Source of the DNA: Pardosa pseudoannulata
Lineage: Eukaryota; Arthropoda; Arachnida; Araneae; Lycosidae
Direction of reading: 5' to 3'
NCBI GenBank assembly: GCA_032207245.1
Contig: CM063500.1
Location: 83,419,757-83,483,756, forward strand
Length of the DNA stretch: 64,000 nucleotides
The notes beneath the pieces are model-generated. The model worked only from the letters and a program-made list of their open reading frames with translations, was not told where the DNA came from and did no database searches. Shown here in pieces: positions 23,566 through 34,390 of this stretch (the stretch's first letter is position 1; each line of letters begins with the position of its first letter). The translations under genes were made by a program, and so were the position numbers.

Positions 23566-23645
23566 ATATTTAATCTAGATTACCTAGGTTTCTAGCCTGT
23601 TTCATTGACGGCCTCGCCTACTATATTCCCAGTACGTTACAATAC

Positions 23646-24449
23646 AAGTACTTTAACTACTTTTATTTTTGGTATAATTATCAAACTTTTTAATGCAACA
23701 AAAATGCAATTCCTTAAAACAATTACCTAAGGTTTTTTTCTTATTATTATTGTGTTATTTATAATTTAGTTGAAAAAGAAAATCTTGTTTAAAGTACCAT
23801 CTCTGTGGTGAGGAATAGTATCAGCTATTTGTCTGCATTTTTTTTCAAGAGCCTTTTGAACTAAAGAATGTAGGGAAAGGGGGATCAAGTCATACCATTT
23901 CCTAAGTCGTACCACAGTAACTATATAAAATTAAGTGTCCAAAACAGTGGCTTTGGCTATATTGGGACGTTCTGCTGATTCAGTTGTATTGTTTTCAAGT
24001 GGTCATCAATAAAAAATCTCCTCTCTCTGTATATACTGTTAAAAACTAAATTTTTTGCAGCTTTTTAAATTATGTAATACACGTATTATTTGTTTTGCTT
24101 TAAAAAGATTTTTTGTTGTTGCATATTTATTTTATGGCGTTAATTCTGTTGTAACTAAGAAGTAATCTTGCTTAAAATATGCCTTAATGCATTATTCCTA
24201 GATTGTCTGTATTCGTCTGAAATACACCTCGAGTTTTATTTTAAGTCTTAACAATATCAGATACCAAAATCGTATCAAAACATTAACTCACCTTTCGTTG
24301 ACTTTTATGGGAGAGTCATTACACTGTCATTGCTTTCTCTGCCTTAATTTTTCAAATTTGATTCGATGACAAAGTGATACATAAGTAGCCAGAAAATGTT
24401 AAACTTGTTATTATATTTGTGTTTTTCTTTTCTTTTTTTTTTTTTTTTT
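23646..24449. other. AT-rich stretch, nothing recognised
   Basis: No tandem array, element boundary or coding sequence seen. A T-run at about 24430-24449 leads into the SINE. Confidence 0.4.
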
Positions 24450-24591
24450 GGTTTTGGGGCACTACGGTCTACTTTTTGCAACACGAGGGTTAATGAGACC
24501 GGGACCTACTGCTTAAAGCCGATTCTGAACGGCTAAGAAACATCCATGCCATAGTGGGATTCGAACTCACAAAATCCGGTTCAGAAGGCCA
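24450..24591 (-). mobile_element. tRNA-derived SINE, copy 1 (5' damaged)
   Basis: On the minus strand it carries a tRNA-like B box around GTGAGTTCGAATCCCA, then the family body (GGCATGGATGTTTC...CGGTCTCATTAACCC, TAGACCGTAGTGCCCC). It aligns with the copies at 31727, 42897 and 46675. The tRNA-like 5' part (A box) has decayed beyond about 24591. No target duplication was identified. SINEs of this kind are transcribed by RNA polymerase III and moved by LINE enzymes. Confidence 0.8.
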
Positions 24592-25299
24592 TCTGTATAC
24601 TGGTCATTTCCTGTTTTCATTTCGTGTTTTGGTACTGCACAGTTTTACACAGAGCAGTGGTTTTTAACCTGAAAATCATGTCTCTAAAAGGACACGTCAA
24701 AACTTTTTTTTTCAACTTTTATACCATAATATCTACAAGCAAATAAAACTTTAATGAGATCAATTATCAAACCAGATTAAAAGTAAATCACGATGAAAAG
24801 AATCACGATGACGTCATCCACATTGACCCAAAATTTGATGAACTTTATGCCCTAGCAAACCTCGTATCAAGTTGTGATCCGTTAGATGTATTTAAATTTG
24901 TAATTTAATATAAAAACAGATTTGCGTATGTTATAGTAAAATCTTGTCAATATTCTGTTAATTATAGTTTTCTGTATTAATTTTGCAATAAAGTTTATTA
25001 TTGTTTAAAATATGTCTACATTATTGTATCTGCTGTGACGTAACTCAAAATATTATCTCGTGCAAAAGCAAATGCAGCTATTTCAATTCTGACTTTTCAT
25101 TTTTTCCTGATGGCATCTCGAGACATTTTTCTATTCATTCTGCCATTTTGTATTGTAAGCTGTTCACTTCATTTTCTCTCCAGATGTTGAGAGATGTAAA
25201 GCAAATTCCTACGAATTTTATATTAAATATTTAGGCTTTCGATTGTATATTTGTGGTTATCTTCATTTATTTCCTCCCCATATCTATTAGAAGTAAAAA
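24592..25299. other. Mostly unrecognised stretch with one short ORF relic
   Basis: AT-rich sequence between SINE copy 1 and the Harbinger-like MITE. The only coding-like piece is the frame at 24747-24908. Confidence 0.4.
24747..24908 (+). pseudogene. Unidentified 53-codon coding-like fragment
   Basis: This plus-strand frame runs between two stops with no methionine and reads naturally in its second half: DDVIHIDPKFDELYALANLV followed by SSCDPLDVFKFVI and a stop. Residue use (mixed acidic, aliphatic and aromatic) is unlike the low-complexity frames around it. It may be the C-terminal end of a transposase or the last exon of a gene, but I recognise no family. No terminal repeats or clear splice acceptor define its limits. 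Confidence 0.25.
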
Positions 25300-25410
25300 T
25301 AACAGATAACCGCGATTAACCCATGGCGCCAGCCAATGGTGGGACACAATTCTCCATTCAAACAGAGATTAATCGTGATTAGTCGTTAAGCGAGTTTGGT
25401 ATGACCGGCC
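25300..25410 (-). mobile_element. Small Harbinger-like MITE, truncated copy
   Basis: Read in reverse, it begins GGCCGGTCATACCAAACTCG and continues through GACTAATCACGATTAATCTC, matching the MITE at 59550 (GGCCGATCTCACCAAAGAC, GGCTAATCACGATTAACCTC). The other end is diverged, and the left limit is approximate. TTA directly follows the preserved end, compatible with a 3 bp duplication. Confidence 0.7.
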
Positions 25411-25800
25411 TTAAGGAATGGTAAAAATTAGGGAGACATAGTAGCTTAGCAGAGGTTGAAAACAGCTGACATATATGATACTGAGTCATTTTTTAATTAC
25501 TTCAGTGCATTTGTTGTAAATTGTTTGGTTTTAGTCCATATATCAATTTTGTTCTGTTCACTAAAATATTTTTAATGAATGTTGTTGAGCAACTAATTTT
25601 TTTATTAAAAAAGTTTTACGTTTTGATAAAATTTTTAGTAGATTTTAGTGTTTTTTAAGTTCTATAAATAACATTGTTTATGCTCTTTTTAAGGACGTAG
25701 GTAAATTTGGACGTTTAAAAACTAGTGTTTAAGTTTTCTCGTCCACTTGTTTTAAGTCTATTTTCCTGTACCACTAAACTTGTACATACAATTTTTGCGT
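25411..25800. other. AT-rich stretch, nothing recognised
   Basis: No repeat, element or coding evidence. Confidence 0.45.
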
Positions 25801-26400
25801 CACTCATTCACAAGTGGACAATCGAAATCCCCTATTTTTACCCCACCTCCCCTGTCTCCCATTAGTAAACGGCGGCAGTTGCCACCTCAATAGAAACGTC
25901 AAAAACTTTCCCTACACAACAACTGGCCACACTTTTCCCTTCACTGCCGGAACCAATTCGGTTATTTCACCGCACCTGTGCTGTTCTCGAAGAGGAACAA
26001 ATAAAAAAAAAAAGAACCGCTAGCCCATTTCCATCCCAAAAGATTCAGACGTCCGGAAAGTGTGCAAAATGAACTTGGATTACCCCCGAAAAAAAAAGGG
26101 GGAGGAGGGGAGGACTGGACTGGGTCGCGATTAAAAACGTTCCAGGGAAGAGAAAACACACACACGTCCGAGAACAGATATATACCCTCCTCCCTGGGTT
26201 TCGGTGACGTCAGGAATCGAGGGACCTGAAACCGTAACCGGAAGATTAAAATCTCCCTGAACCTGCATCTGCCGCATTCCTGGTTGATGTGTTGAATGGA
26301 GATCGGCTTGATTGAGATGTGACGATTGCGGGAGCCTGTAATGGAGGGATAACTTTTGTGTAGAGCCCCTTCTGTTTTACTTATCTGATTGCGGCGTACC
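25801..26400. other. Non-repetitive island 5
   Basis: Balanced composition with C-rich and G-rich blocks (25840-25860, 26090-26115) and a TGACGTCA-type motif at about 26204-26210. Open frames exist on both strands (plus 25814-26023, minus 25962-26402), but neither shows a domain, and overlapping frames on opposite strands argue for chance. The last ~40 bp (TTTTACTTATCTGATTGCGG and onwards) is repeated inside the satellite that follows, so the island's edge seeded that array. Confidence 0.4.
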
Positions 26401-29040
26401 ATTTCTTTCTGTTCTATTACTTGTCACTGGTGGAAGCATCCCAAAAGTATGTTGAAGATCCAAAGATGAGCCACATCTGACAGACTTCATTAGAACATGT
26501 GCAGGAACATAATTCAAGTTTTCAGCAAATGAAGTGTACATACTACAAATGGTAGATCCTTTACTTGACTAATCAGCATTTATCTTCCATATAATAATGT
26601 AGTAATTAATAATTAACTTTAAAGTGGATTTAAAGGGACTTTAGTAAGCATCCGAAAGTATGTTGAAGACCCGAAGATGAGCCACATCTGACAGACTTGA
26701 TTAGAACATGTGCAGGAACATAATTCAAGTTTTAAACAAATGAAATGCACATACTAAAACTTATAGAGCCTTTATATGACTAATCAGCCTTTACCTTCCA
26801 TATAATAATGTAGTAATTAATAATTAACTTTAAAGTGGATTTAAGGGGACTTTAGTAAGCTTCCGAAAATATGTTGAAGATCCGAAGATGAGCCACATAT
26901 AACAGACTTGATTAGAACATGTGTAGGAACATAATTCAAGTTTTAAGCAAATGAAGTGTACATACTAAAAATGGTAGATCCTTTACGTGACTAATCAGCA
27001 CTTATCTTCCATATGAAAATGTAGTAATTAATAATTTACTTAAAGTGGATTTAAGGGGACTTTGGTAAGCATCCGAAAGTATGTTTAAGATCCAAAGATG
27101 AGTCACATCTGACAGACTTGATTAGAACATGTGCAGGAACATAATTCAAGTTTTAAACAAATAAAGTGTATATACTAAAACTTATAGAGCCTTTACATGA
27201 CTAATCAGCATATATATTCCGTATAATAATGTAGTTATTACTAATTAATTTTAAGTTGGATTAAAAGTGACTTTAATCCATAATTATATACTACGAGAAT
27301 GCATGGAATTTAATTGTCAATAATCAAAAATTAACCATGATATTGAATATAATGAGAAAGCCAGTTATGAAAGTATAATTTTGTACAAGACCCCTTGTGT
27401 TATTACTTATCTGATTGCGGCGTACCATTTCTTTCTGTTCTATTACTTGTCACTGGGGGAAGTATCGAAAAGTATGCTGAAGATCCAAATATGAGCCACA
27501 TATGACAGACTTGATTAGAACATCTTCAGGAACATAATTCAAGTTTTAAGCAAATAAAATGCATATATTAAAAATGATAGATCCTTTACATGACTATTTA
27601 ACATATATATTTCACATAATAATGTAGTCATTAATAATTAAGTTTAAAGTGGATTTAAGGGGACTTTAGTAAGCATCCGAAAGTATATTTAGGATCCGAA
27701 GAAGAGCCACATCTGACAGACTTGACTAAAAAGTGTTCAGGAACATAATTCAAATTTTAAGTAAATGAAGTGTACATACCAAAAATGATAGAGCTTTCAC
27801 ATGACTAATCAGCATATATCTTCCATATAATAATGTAGTAATTAATAATTAACTTTAAAGTGTATTTAAGGGGACTTTAGTAAGTATCCAAAAGTATGTT
27901 GAAGATCCGAAGATGAGCCACATATGACAGACTTGATTAGAACAGTGCAGGAACATAATTCAAGTTTTAAGCAAATGATGTGTACATACTAAAAATGGTA
28001 GATCCTTACTTGACTAAGCAGCATTTATCTTCCACATAATAGTGTAGTAAATAATAATGAATTTTAATTTGGATTAAATGTGACTTTAATCCATAATTAT
28101 ATAATACGAAAATGCATGGTAATTAATTGTCAATAATCAATTATTAACCATAATATTGAATATAACGAGAGAGCCAATTATGAAAGTATAATTTAGTACA
28201 AGACCCTTTCTGTTATTACATGTCTGATTGCCGCGTACCATTTCTTTCTGTTCTATTACTTGTCAATGGGTGAAGCATCCGAAAGTATGCTGAAGATTCG
28301 AAGATGAGCCACATATGACAGACTTTATTAGAATATGTGCCGGAACATAATTCAAGTTTTAAGCAAATGAAGTGTACATATTAAAAGTGATAGAGCTTTC
28401 ACATGACAATCAGCATATATCTTCCATATAATAATATAGTAATTTTAAGTTGAATTAAAAGTGACTTTATTCCATAATTATATAATACTAAAATGCATGG
28501 TATTTAACTGTCAATAATCAATAACTAACCATGATATTGAATATAATGAGAAAGCCAATTATGAAAGTATAATTTTGTACAAGACCCTTTCTGTTTTACT
28601 AATATGATTGCGGCTTACTATTCCTTTCTGTTATATTACTTGTCACTGGGGGAAGCATCCGAAAGTATGTGACGATCCGAAGATGAGCCACATATGAAAG
28701 TCTTTATTAGAACATGTGCAGGAACATAATTCAACTTTTAAACAACTTTTCACATGACTAATCCGTATATATCTTCCATATAACAATATAGTAATTAATA
28801 ATTAACTTTAAGGTAGATTTAAGGGGACTTTAATCTGTAATTCTTTACTACGAAAATGCATGGTATTTAATTGTTAATAAGCAATAATCAGTCATGATAC
28901 TGAAAATAAGGTGAAAGCCAGTTACGAAAGTATAATTTTTTACAGTACCCTTTCTGTTCGTACTTAACTGATTGCTCGGTCGCTTGTAGCTAGCTATTTC
29001 TTTCTACGTTATTGCTTGTCATCTGGTAAGTATTCCGAAA
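26360..29040. repeat. Satellite E, ~215 bp units in higher-order blocks
   Basis: The base unit of about 215 bp contains GAAGATCCGAAGATGAGCCA, GACAGACTTGATTAGAACAT, GGAACATAATTCAAGTTTTA and CCATATAATAATGTAGTAAT. Runs of one to four base units are separated by a longer spacer (CGAAAATGCATGGTATTTAA ... ATTGAATATAATGAGAAAGC ... TTTCTGTTCTATTACTTGTC). The spacer recurs near 27280-27465, 28085-28270, 28465-28650 and 28835-29030, and part of it at 26371-26440. This gives a higher-order structure with blocks of about 1020, 805, 385 and 370 bp. Confidence 0.9.
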
Positions 29041-31726
29041 ACATACCTAAAAATGATAAAGCCTTTACATCTATATTCTGCTACTATATAAAATCTAGAA
29101 AATACTACATAAAATCATAATAATTCAAGATGGTATTTCCCAAGATAATACCTGAATGTCGAATGTCGTGTACTCGAGGAGTATATTCATAGGAAGCGTT
29201 ATATATGTTTAAGTACGGAAAAAGTGTATACACACGATTTTTTTCGACAGAGTCTTGCTATATGCGTATATAATCTACAAAATTCTCACTCATTCTGTTG
29301 TTAAACATTTGACAAAATAAATTTCAAACTTTTTAAATTTATAGTTAAACAGTACAGACTTAATTAGAAAAATATTATTTCTAGATATTTAATAAAATAA
29401 AGTTTAAAATTTTTATATTTATAGTTAAATTGTACAGGCTTGATTAGAAAAAAATTGCTTCTGTGCATTAAATAATTTTATTCATAAAAACCGAAGATTT
29501 CGTTTAGTTCTTCTTATTCTTTAGATTTTCTTTATTTCTCTATATTTTTTGTGCTCTGTTTCTTGTGCGGGATGAAGACAGCTCTGCAAGAAAAAAATGA
29601 CTGAAGGATTTACTGTTGGTATTTCTGAGGTAAAGATAAATTCCTGAAATATCCTGAAATCTTTGTCCTAAAAAATTAATTTTCTCAATTTGCCAAATTT
29701 TGCTGACTTAAAGACTGGCAAATAGAATTTTTAAATAACATTTATTGATATTTTTTGTTAGATAATTTAATAAAATAAATTTCAATTTTTCAATTTATGG
29801 ATAAATTGTACAAATTTTTCTAGAAAAGAATATTAGTTGTTGTACATTAAATAAATTTATTAATAAGAATTGAAGATTTCGTTTAATTTTTCAAGTTATT
29901 TAGTTTTGATTTATTTACTTTTTTATGTTTTTTGTGCCCTGTTTCTTGTGGAAAAGAAAGAGGGCTCGGAAAGAAGAAAATGCCGGGTCCCCTACCGAAT
30001 AGAAGACTTAAGAAAATTCTGAAGGAATTTACAGTTGATATATCCGAGGTAAAGATATATTCCATTCCCTCTAAATATTTGCTCTAAAAATAAATTTTCT
30101 CAATTTGCTGAATATTCCAAATTTTGCTGAATTAAAGACTAGTAAATAGAATTTTTAAATGTTTATTCATATTCTCTTGTTAGAAATTTTAAAAATAAAT
30201 TTCAAATTTTTAAAATTTATCGATAAATTGTACAAACTTGTCTAGCAAAGAATATTTGTTGCTGTACATTAAACAATTTTATTCATAAGAATTGAAGATT
30301 TCGTTTAATTTTTCATATTATTTAGTTTTTTGTATTTTTCGTGCTCTGTTTCTTGTGGGAGCGAAAGAGAAGATGCCGAATTCCTTACCAAATATCACAG
30401 GAAAATTCTGCAGGGATTTACAGTTAACATTTCCGAGGTAAAGATATATTCCATTCCCTTGAAATCTTTACCTTGAAAAATAAATTTTACCAATTTGCTG
30501 AATTAAAGACTAGTAAATATAATTTTAAAATACAGTTTATTCCCATTCTTTTGTAAGACATTTAATAAAATAAATTTCAATATTTTTTAAATTTATAAAT
30601 AAACATAAAATATTTATAGAAAAAAATGGTTATTGTTGTACATTAAAAAATTAATAAGAATTAAAGATTTCGTTTAGGTTTTCACATTATTTAGTTTTTT
30701 TTATTTAGTTTTTATATTTTTGTGCTCTTTTTCTTGTGGAAAAGGAAGAGTGCTCGGTAAGAAGAAAATATCGGGTCCCCTACCAAGTATCACACTTATA
30801 AAACTTCTGGAGGGATTTAAGTTGATATTTCCAAGGTAAAGGTATGCATTCCATTCCCCTCAAATCCTTGTCCTAAAAAATAAATTTTTTCAATTTGCTG
30901 AATTTGCCAAATTTTGTTGAATTAAAGGCTAATAGAATTTTAAATAAAGTTTATTTCCATTCTTTTGTTAGACATTTGATAAAATAAATTTAATTGTTTT
31001 TTAATTTATATATACATTGTACAAACATTTCCAGAAAAGAATATTTGTTGCTGTACGTTAAATAATTTTATTAATAAGAATTGAAGATTTCGTTTAGTTT
31101 TTCATATTATTTAGTTTTGCTTTATTTATTTCTTTATATTTTTTGTTTCCTTATAGTTTTTATTTATTTTTTTTTTGCTCTTTTTCTTGTGGAAAAGGAA
31201 GAGGGCTCGGTAAGAAGAAAATGCCTGGTCCACTACTAAATATCGCGCTTAGAAAAATTCTGGAGGAATTTACAGTTGATATTTCAGAGGAAAGATGTAT
31301 TCCCTTCCCTTGAAATCCTTGTTCTGAAAAATAAATTTTCTCAATTTGCTGAATTTGCAGAGCTTTACTGGATTAAAGACTAGTAAATAGAATTTTTAAA
31401 TAAAGTTTCGTCATATTCTTTTGTTAGAAATTTAATAAAATAAATTCGATATTTTAAAAGTTTATAAATTGTACAAACATATCTAGAAAAGAATATTTGT
31501 TGCTGTACATTAAACAATTGTATTAATAAGAATTAAAGATTTAGTGTAATTTTTCATGTTATATAGTTTTTTTTATTTTTTAGTTCTTTGTTTCTTGTGA
31601 AAAAGGAAGAACGCTTGGTAAGGGGAAAATGCCGGGTTCCATACCAAACATCACAGTTAGGAAATTCTGGAGGGAATTAGAGTTAACATTTCTGAGGTAA
31701 AGATCCCCTGGTTTCCCCATTCCCCT

Positions 31727-31907
31727 AGTTTAGTTTGGTTTTGTTTGGAGAGCTACGGTCTACTTTTTTCAACACGACGGGTAATGAGACCGAGACCTAC
31801 TGCTTAAAGCCGAACTGCTACGAACATCCATGCCACAGTGAGATTCGAACCCACGAAATCTGGTTCCGAAGGCCAGCACCCTAACCATTCAGCCATCGTT
31901 CGGCATG
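31727..31907 (-). mobile_element. tRNA-derived SINE, copy 2, inserted in satellite F
   Basis: The 181 bp SINE is flanked by an exact direct repeat CCATTCCCCT (31717-31726 and 31908-31917). Uninterrupted satellite units show the same site once, so the insertion is proven by comparison. On the minus strand it starts with a tRNA-like head: an A-box-like GATGGCTGAATGGTTAGGG and a B-box-like GTGGGTTCGAATCTCAC. The body follows, with a tail of AAAC/AAACC repeats. The head resembles a serine or leucine tRNA in its TGG...GAAGG arrangement, though I cannot fix the parent tRNA. Confidence 0.92.
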
Positions 31908-34203
31908 CCATTCCCCTGAAATCCTTGTCCTGAAAAATAAATTTTCTCAATTTTCTCAATTTGCTGAATTAAAGACTAGTAAACAGAATTTTTAAATAAA
32001 GTTTATTCACATTCTTTATTAGACATTTAATAAAATAAATTTCAACTTTTTTATATTTATAGATAAATTGTACAGATGTTTTTAGAAAAGTTTACTTGTT
32101 TCTGTACATTGAATAATTTTATTAATAAGAATTGAAGATTTCGTTTAGTTTTTCGTATTATTTAGTTTTGTTTTATTTAGTTTTAAAAATTTTTTCTGCT
32201 TTGTTTCTTGTGAAAAAGGAAGAGGGCTCTTTAAGAAGAAAATGCCATGTCCACTATCAAATATCACACATAGGAAAATACTGGAGGGATTTACAGTTGA
32301 CATTTCAAATGTAAAGGTAGATTCTATTCTCTTGAAATATTTGTCCTAAAAATAAATTTTTTCAATTTGCTGATTTTGCCAAGCTTCACTGAATTAAAGA
32401 CTAGTAAATAGAATTTTTAAGTAATATTTCTTCATATTCTTTTGTTAGAAATTTAATAAAATAAATTACAAACTTTTTAAATTTAAAGTCAAACTGTACA
32501 GACTTAATTAGAAAAAAATATTTGTTGTTGTACGTTAAAAAGTTTTATTAATAAGAATTGAAGATTTCGTCTAGTTCTTTATATTATTTAGTTTTTTTTT
32601 AGTTTTATATAATTTTTGTGCTCTGTTTCTTGCAAGGAAGGAAGACAGCTCGGCAAGAAGAAAAGGATGTTAGGATTTACAGTTGGTATTTCTGAGGTAA
32701 AGATAAATTCCTGAAATAACCTGAAATCTTTGTCCTGAAAAATTAATTTTCTAGATGTGCCAAATTTCGCTAAATTAAAGACTAGTAAATAGAATTTTAA
32801 AATAAAATTTATTCATATTTTTTGTTGGATATTTAATAAATGAAATTTCAAACTTTTTAAATTTATGGACAATTTGTACAAAGTTTTCTAGAAATGAATA
32901 TTTATTTTTATACAATAAATAATTTTATTAATAAGAATTCAAAATTTCATTTAATTTTTCAATTTATTTAGTTTTGATTTATTTATTTTTTATATTTTTG
33001 TACCTTGTTTCTTGTGGAAAAGAAAGAGGGCTCGGTAAGAAGAAAATGTCGTTTCCCCAACTGAATAAGACTTCAAAAAATTCTGAAGGTATTTGTAGTT
33101 GACATTTCCGATGTAAAGATATATTCCATTCAGTTTAAATATTTTCTTTAAAAATAAATTTTCTCAATTTGCTGAATTTTCCAAATTTTGATGAATTAAA
33201 GACTAATAAACAGAATTTTTAAATAAAGTTTATTTCCATTCTTTTGTTAGACAATTAAATAAATTTCAAGTTTTTTTAAATTATAGATAAATTGTGCAAT
33301 CTATTCTATAGAAGAATCTTTGTTGCTGTACATTAAATAATTTTATTAACAAGAATTGAATACTTCGTTTAGTTTTTCATATTATTTAGTTTTACTTTAT
33401 TTACTTTTTAATATTTTTTGTGCTTTTTTTTCTTGTATAAAAGGAAGAGAGCTTGATAAGCGGAAAATGCCGGGTTCCATACCAAATATCATACTTAGAA
33501 AAATTGTAGAGGGATTTACAGTTGATATTTTAGAGGTAAAGATGAATTCCATTCCCATGAAATCCTTGTCCTGAAAAATAAATTTTCTCAATTTGCTGAA
33601 TTTGCCAAGCTTTACTGAATTAAAGACTAGTAAATAGAATTTTTAAGTAATGTTTCTCCATATATTTTTGTTAGAAATTTAATAAAATAAATTTCATATT
33701 TTTAAAATTTATACATAAATTGTACAAATATTTCTAGAGAAGAAAATTTGTTGATGTACATTAAATAGTTTTTTAATAAGAATTAAAGATTTCGTTTATT
33801 TTTCCATTTTATTTCGTTTTGTTTTATTTAGTTTTTTAGATTTTTTTTGTGCTGTGTTTCTTGTTTAAAAGGAAGGTAAAAAAAATGCCGGGTCCACTAC
33901 CAAATAGCCCACTTAAGAAAATTCTGGAGGGATTTACAGTTGACATTTCCGAGGTAAAGATGTATTCCATTCCCCTGAAATCCTTGTTCTGAAAAATAAT
34001 TTTCTCAATTTGCCAAGCTTTACTGAATTAACGACTAGTAAATAGAACTTTTAAGTATAATTTGTTAGAAATTCAATAAAATAAATTTCAGATTTTAAAA
34101 ATTTATAGATAATATGTACAAACATATCTAGAAAGGAATGTTTGTTGCTGGACATCAAATAGCTTTATTAATGAGAATTGAAGATTTCGTTTAGTTTTTC
34201 ATA

Positions 34204-34390
34204 TTACTCAGTTTTGTTTTGCTTATATTTATTATATAGTTATTATATAGTTTTATATATCGTTATTATATAATTATATTTATATTTAAATTTATAATTG
34301 TTTATTATTATTTATTATTTATAATTTTTTATTTTATATTTATATATAGTTATTATATAGTTTTATTATTACTTATAGTTATTTATAATT
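34204..34390. repeat. TTATATA-rich expansion inside one satellite F unit
   Basis: The T/A zone of this unit is expanded by about 180 bp of imperfect TTATTATATAGTTATTATA repeats. The other units have only a short run at this place, so this is a local slippage product. Confidence 0.8.

Larger units (their letters stand above)
22641..23641 (+). mobile_element. Solo LTR, ~1 kb, 4 bp target duplication
   Basis: The 1001 bp unit starts TGTAACG and ends CGTTACA, perfect inverted termini with TG...CA ends, and is flanked by the direct repeat ATAC (22637-22640 and 23642-23645). Its base composition is clearly less AT-biased than its flanks. It contains a TATA box (23031-23040) and, about 530 bp further on, a polyadenylation signal, which fits a U3-R-U5 layout on the plus strand. 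A 4 bp duplication and long LTR fit the Ty3/Gypsy group. No internal coding region or second LTR exists, so recombination between two LTRs probably removed the body. Confidence 0.88.

Noticed and set aside
24537..24591. tRNA gene candidate from a GTTCGAATCCCA-type box.
   Set aside because: The same head recurs with a common non-tRNA body and target duplications at three other places, so it is a SINE; no cloverleaf with matched stems was found.
25962..26402. 146-codon minus-strand frame as a gene.
   Set aside because: It runs through purine and pyrimidine runs, overlaps a plus-strand frame, and its start region is part of the spacer of satellite E.
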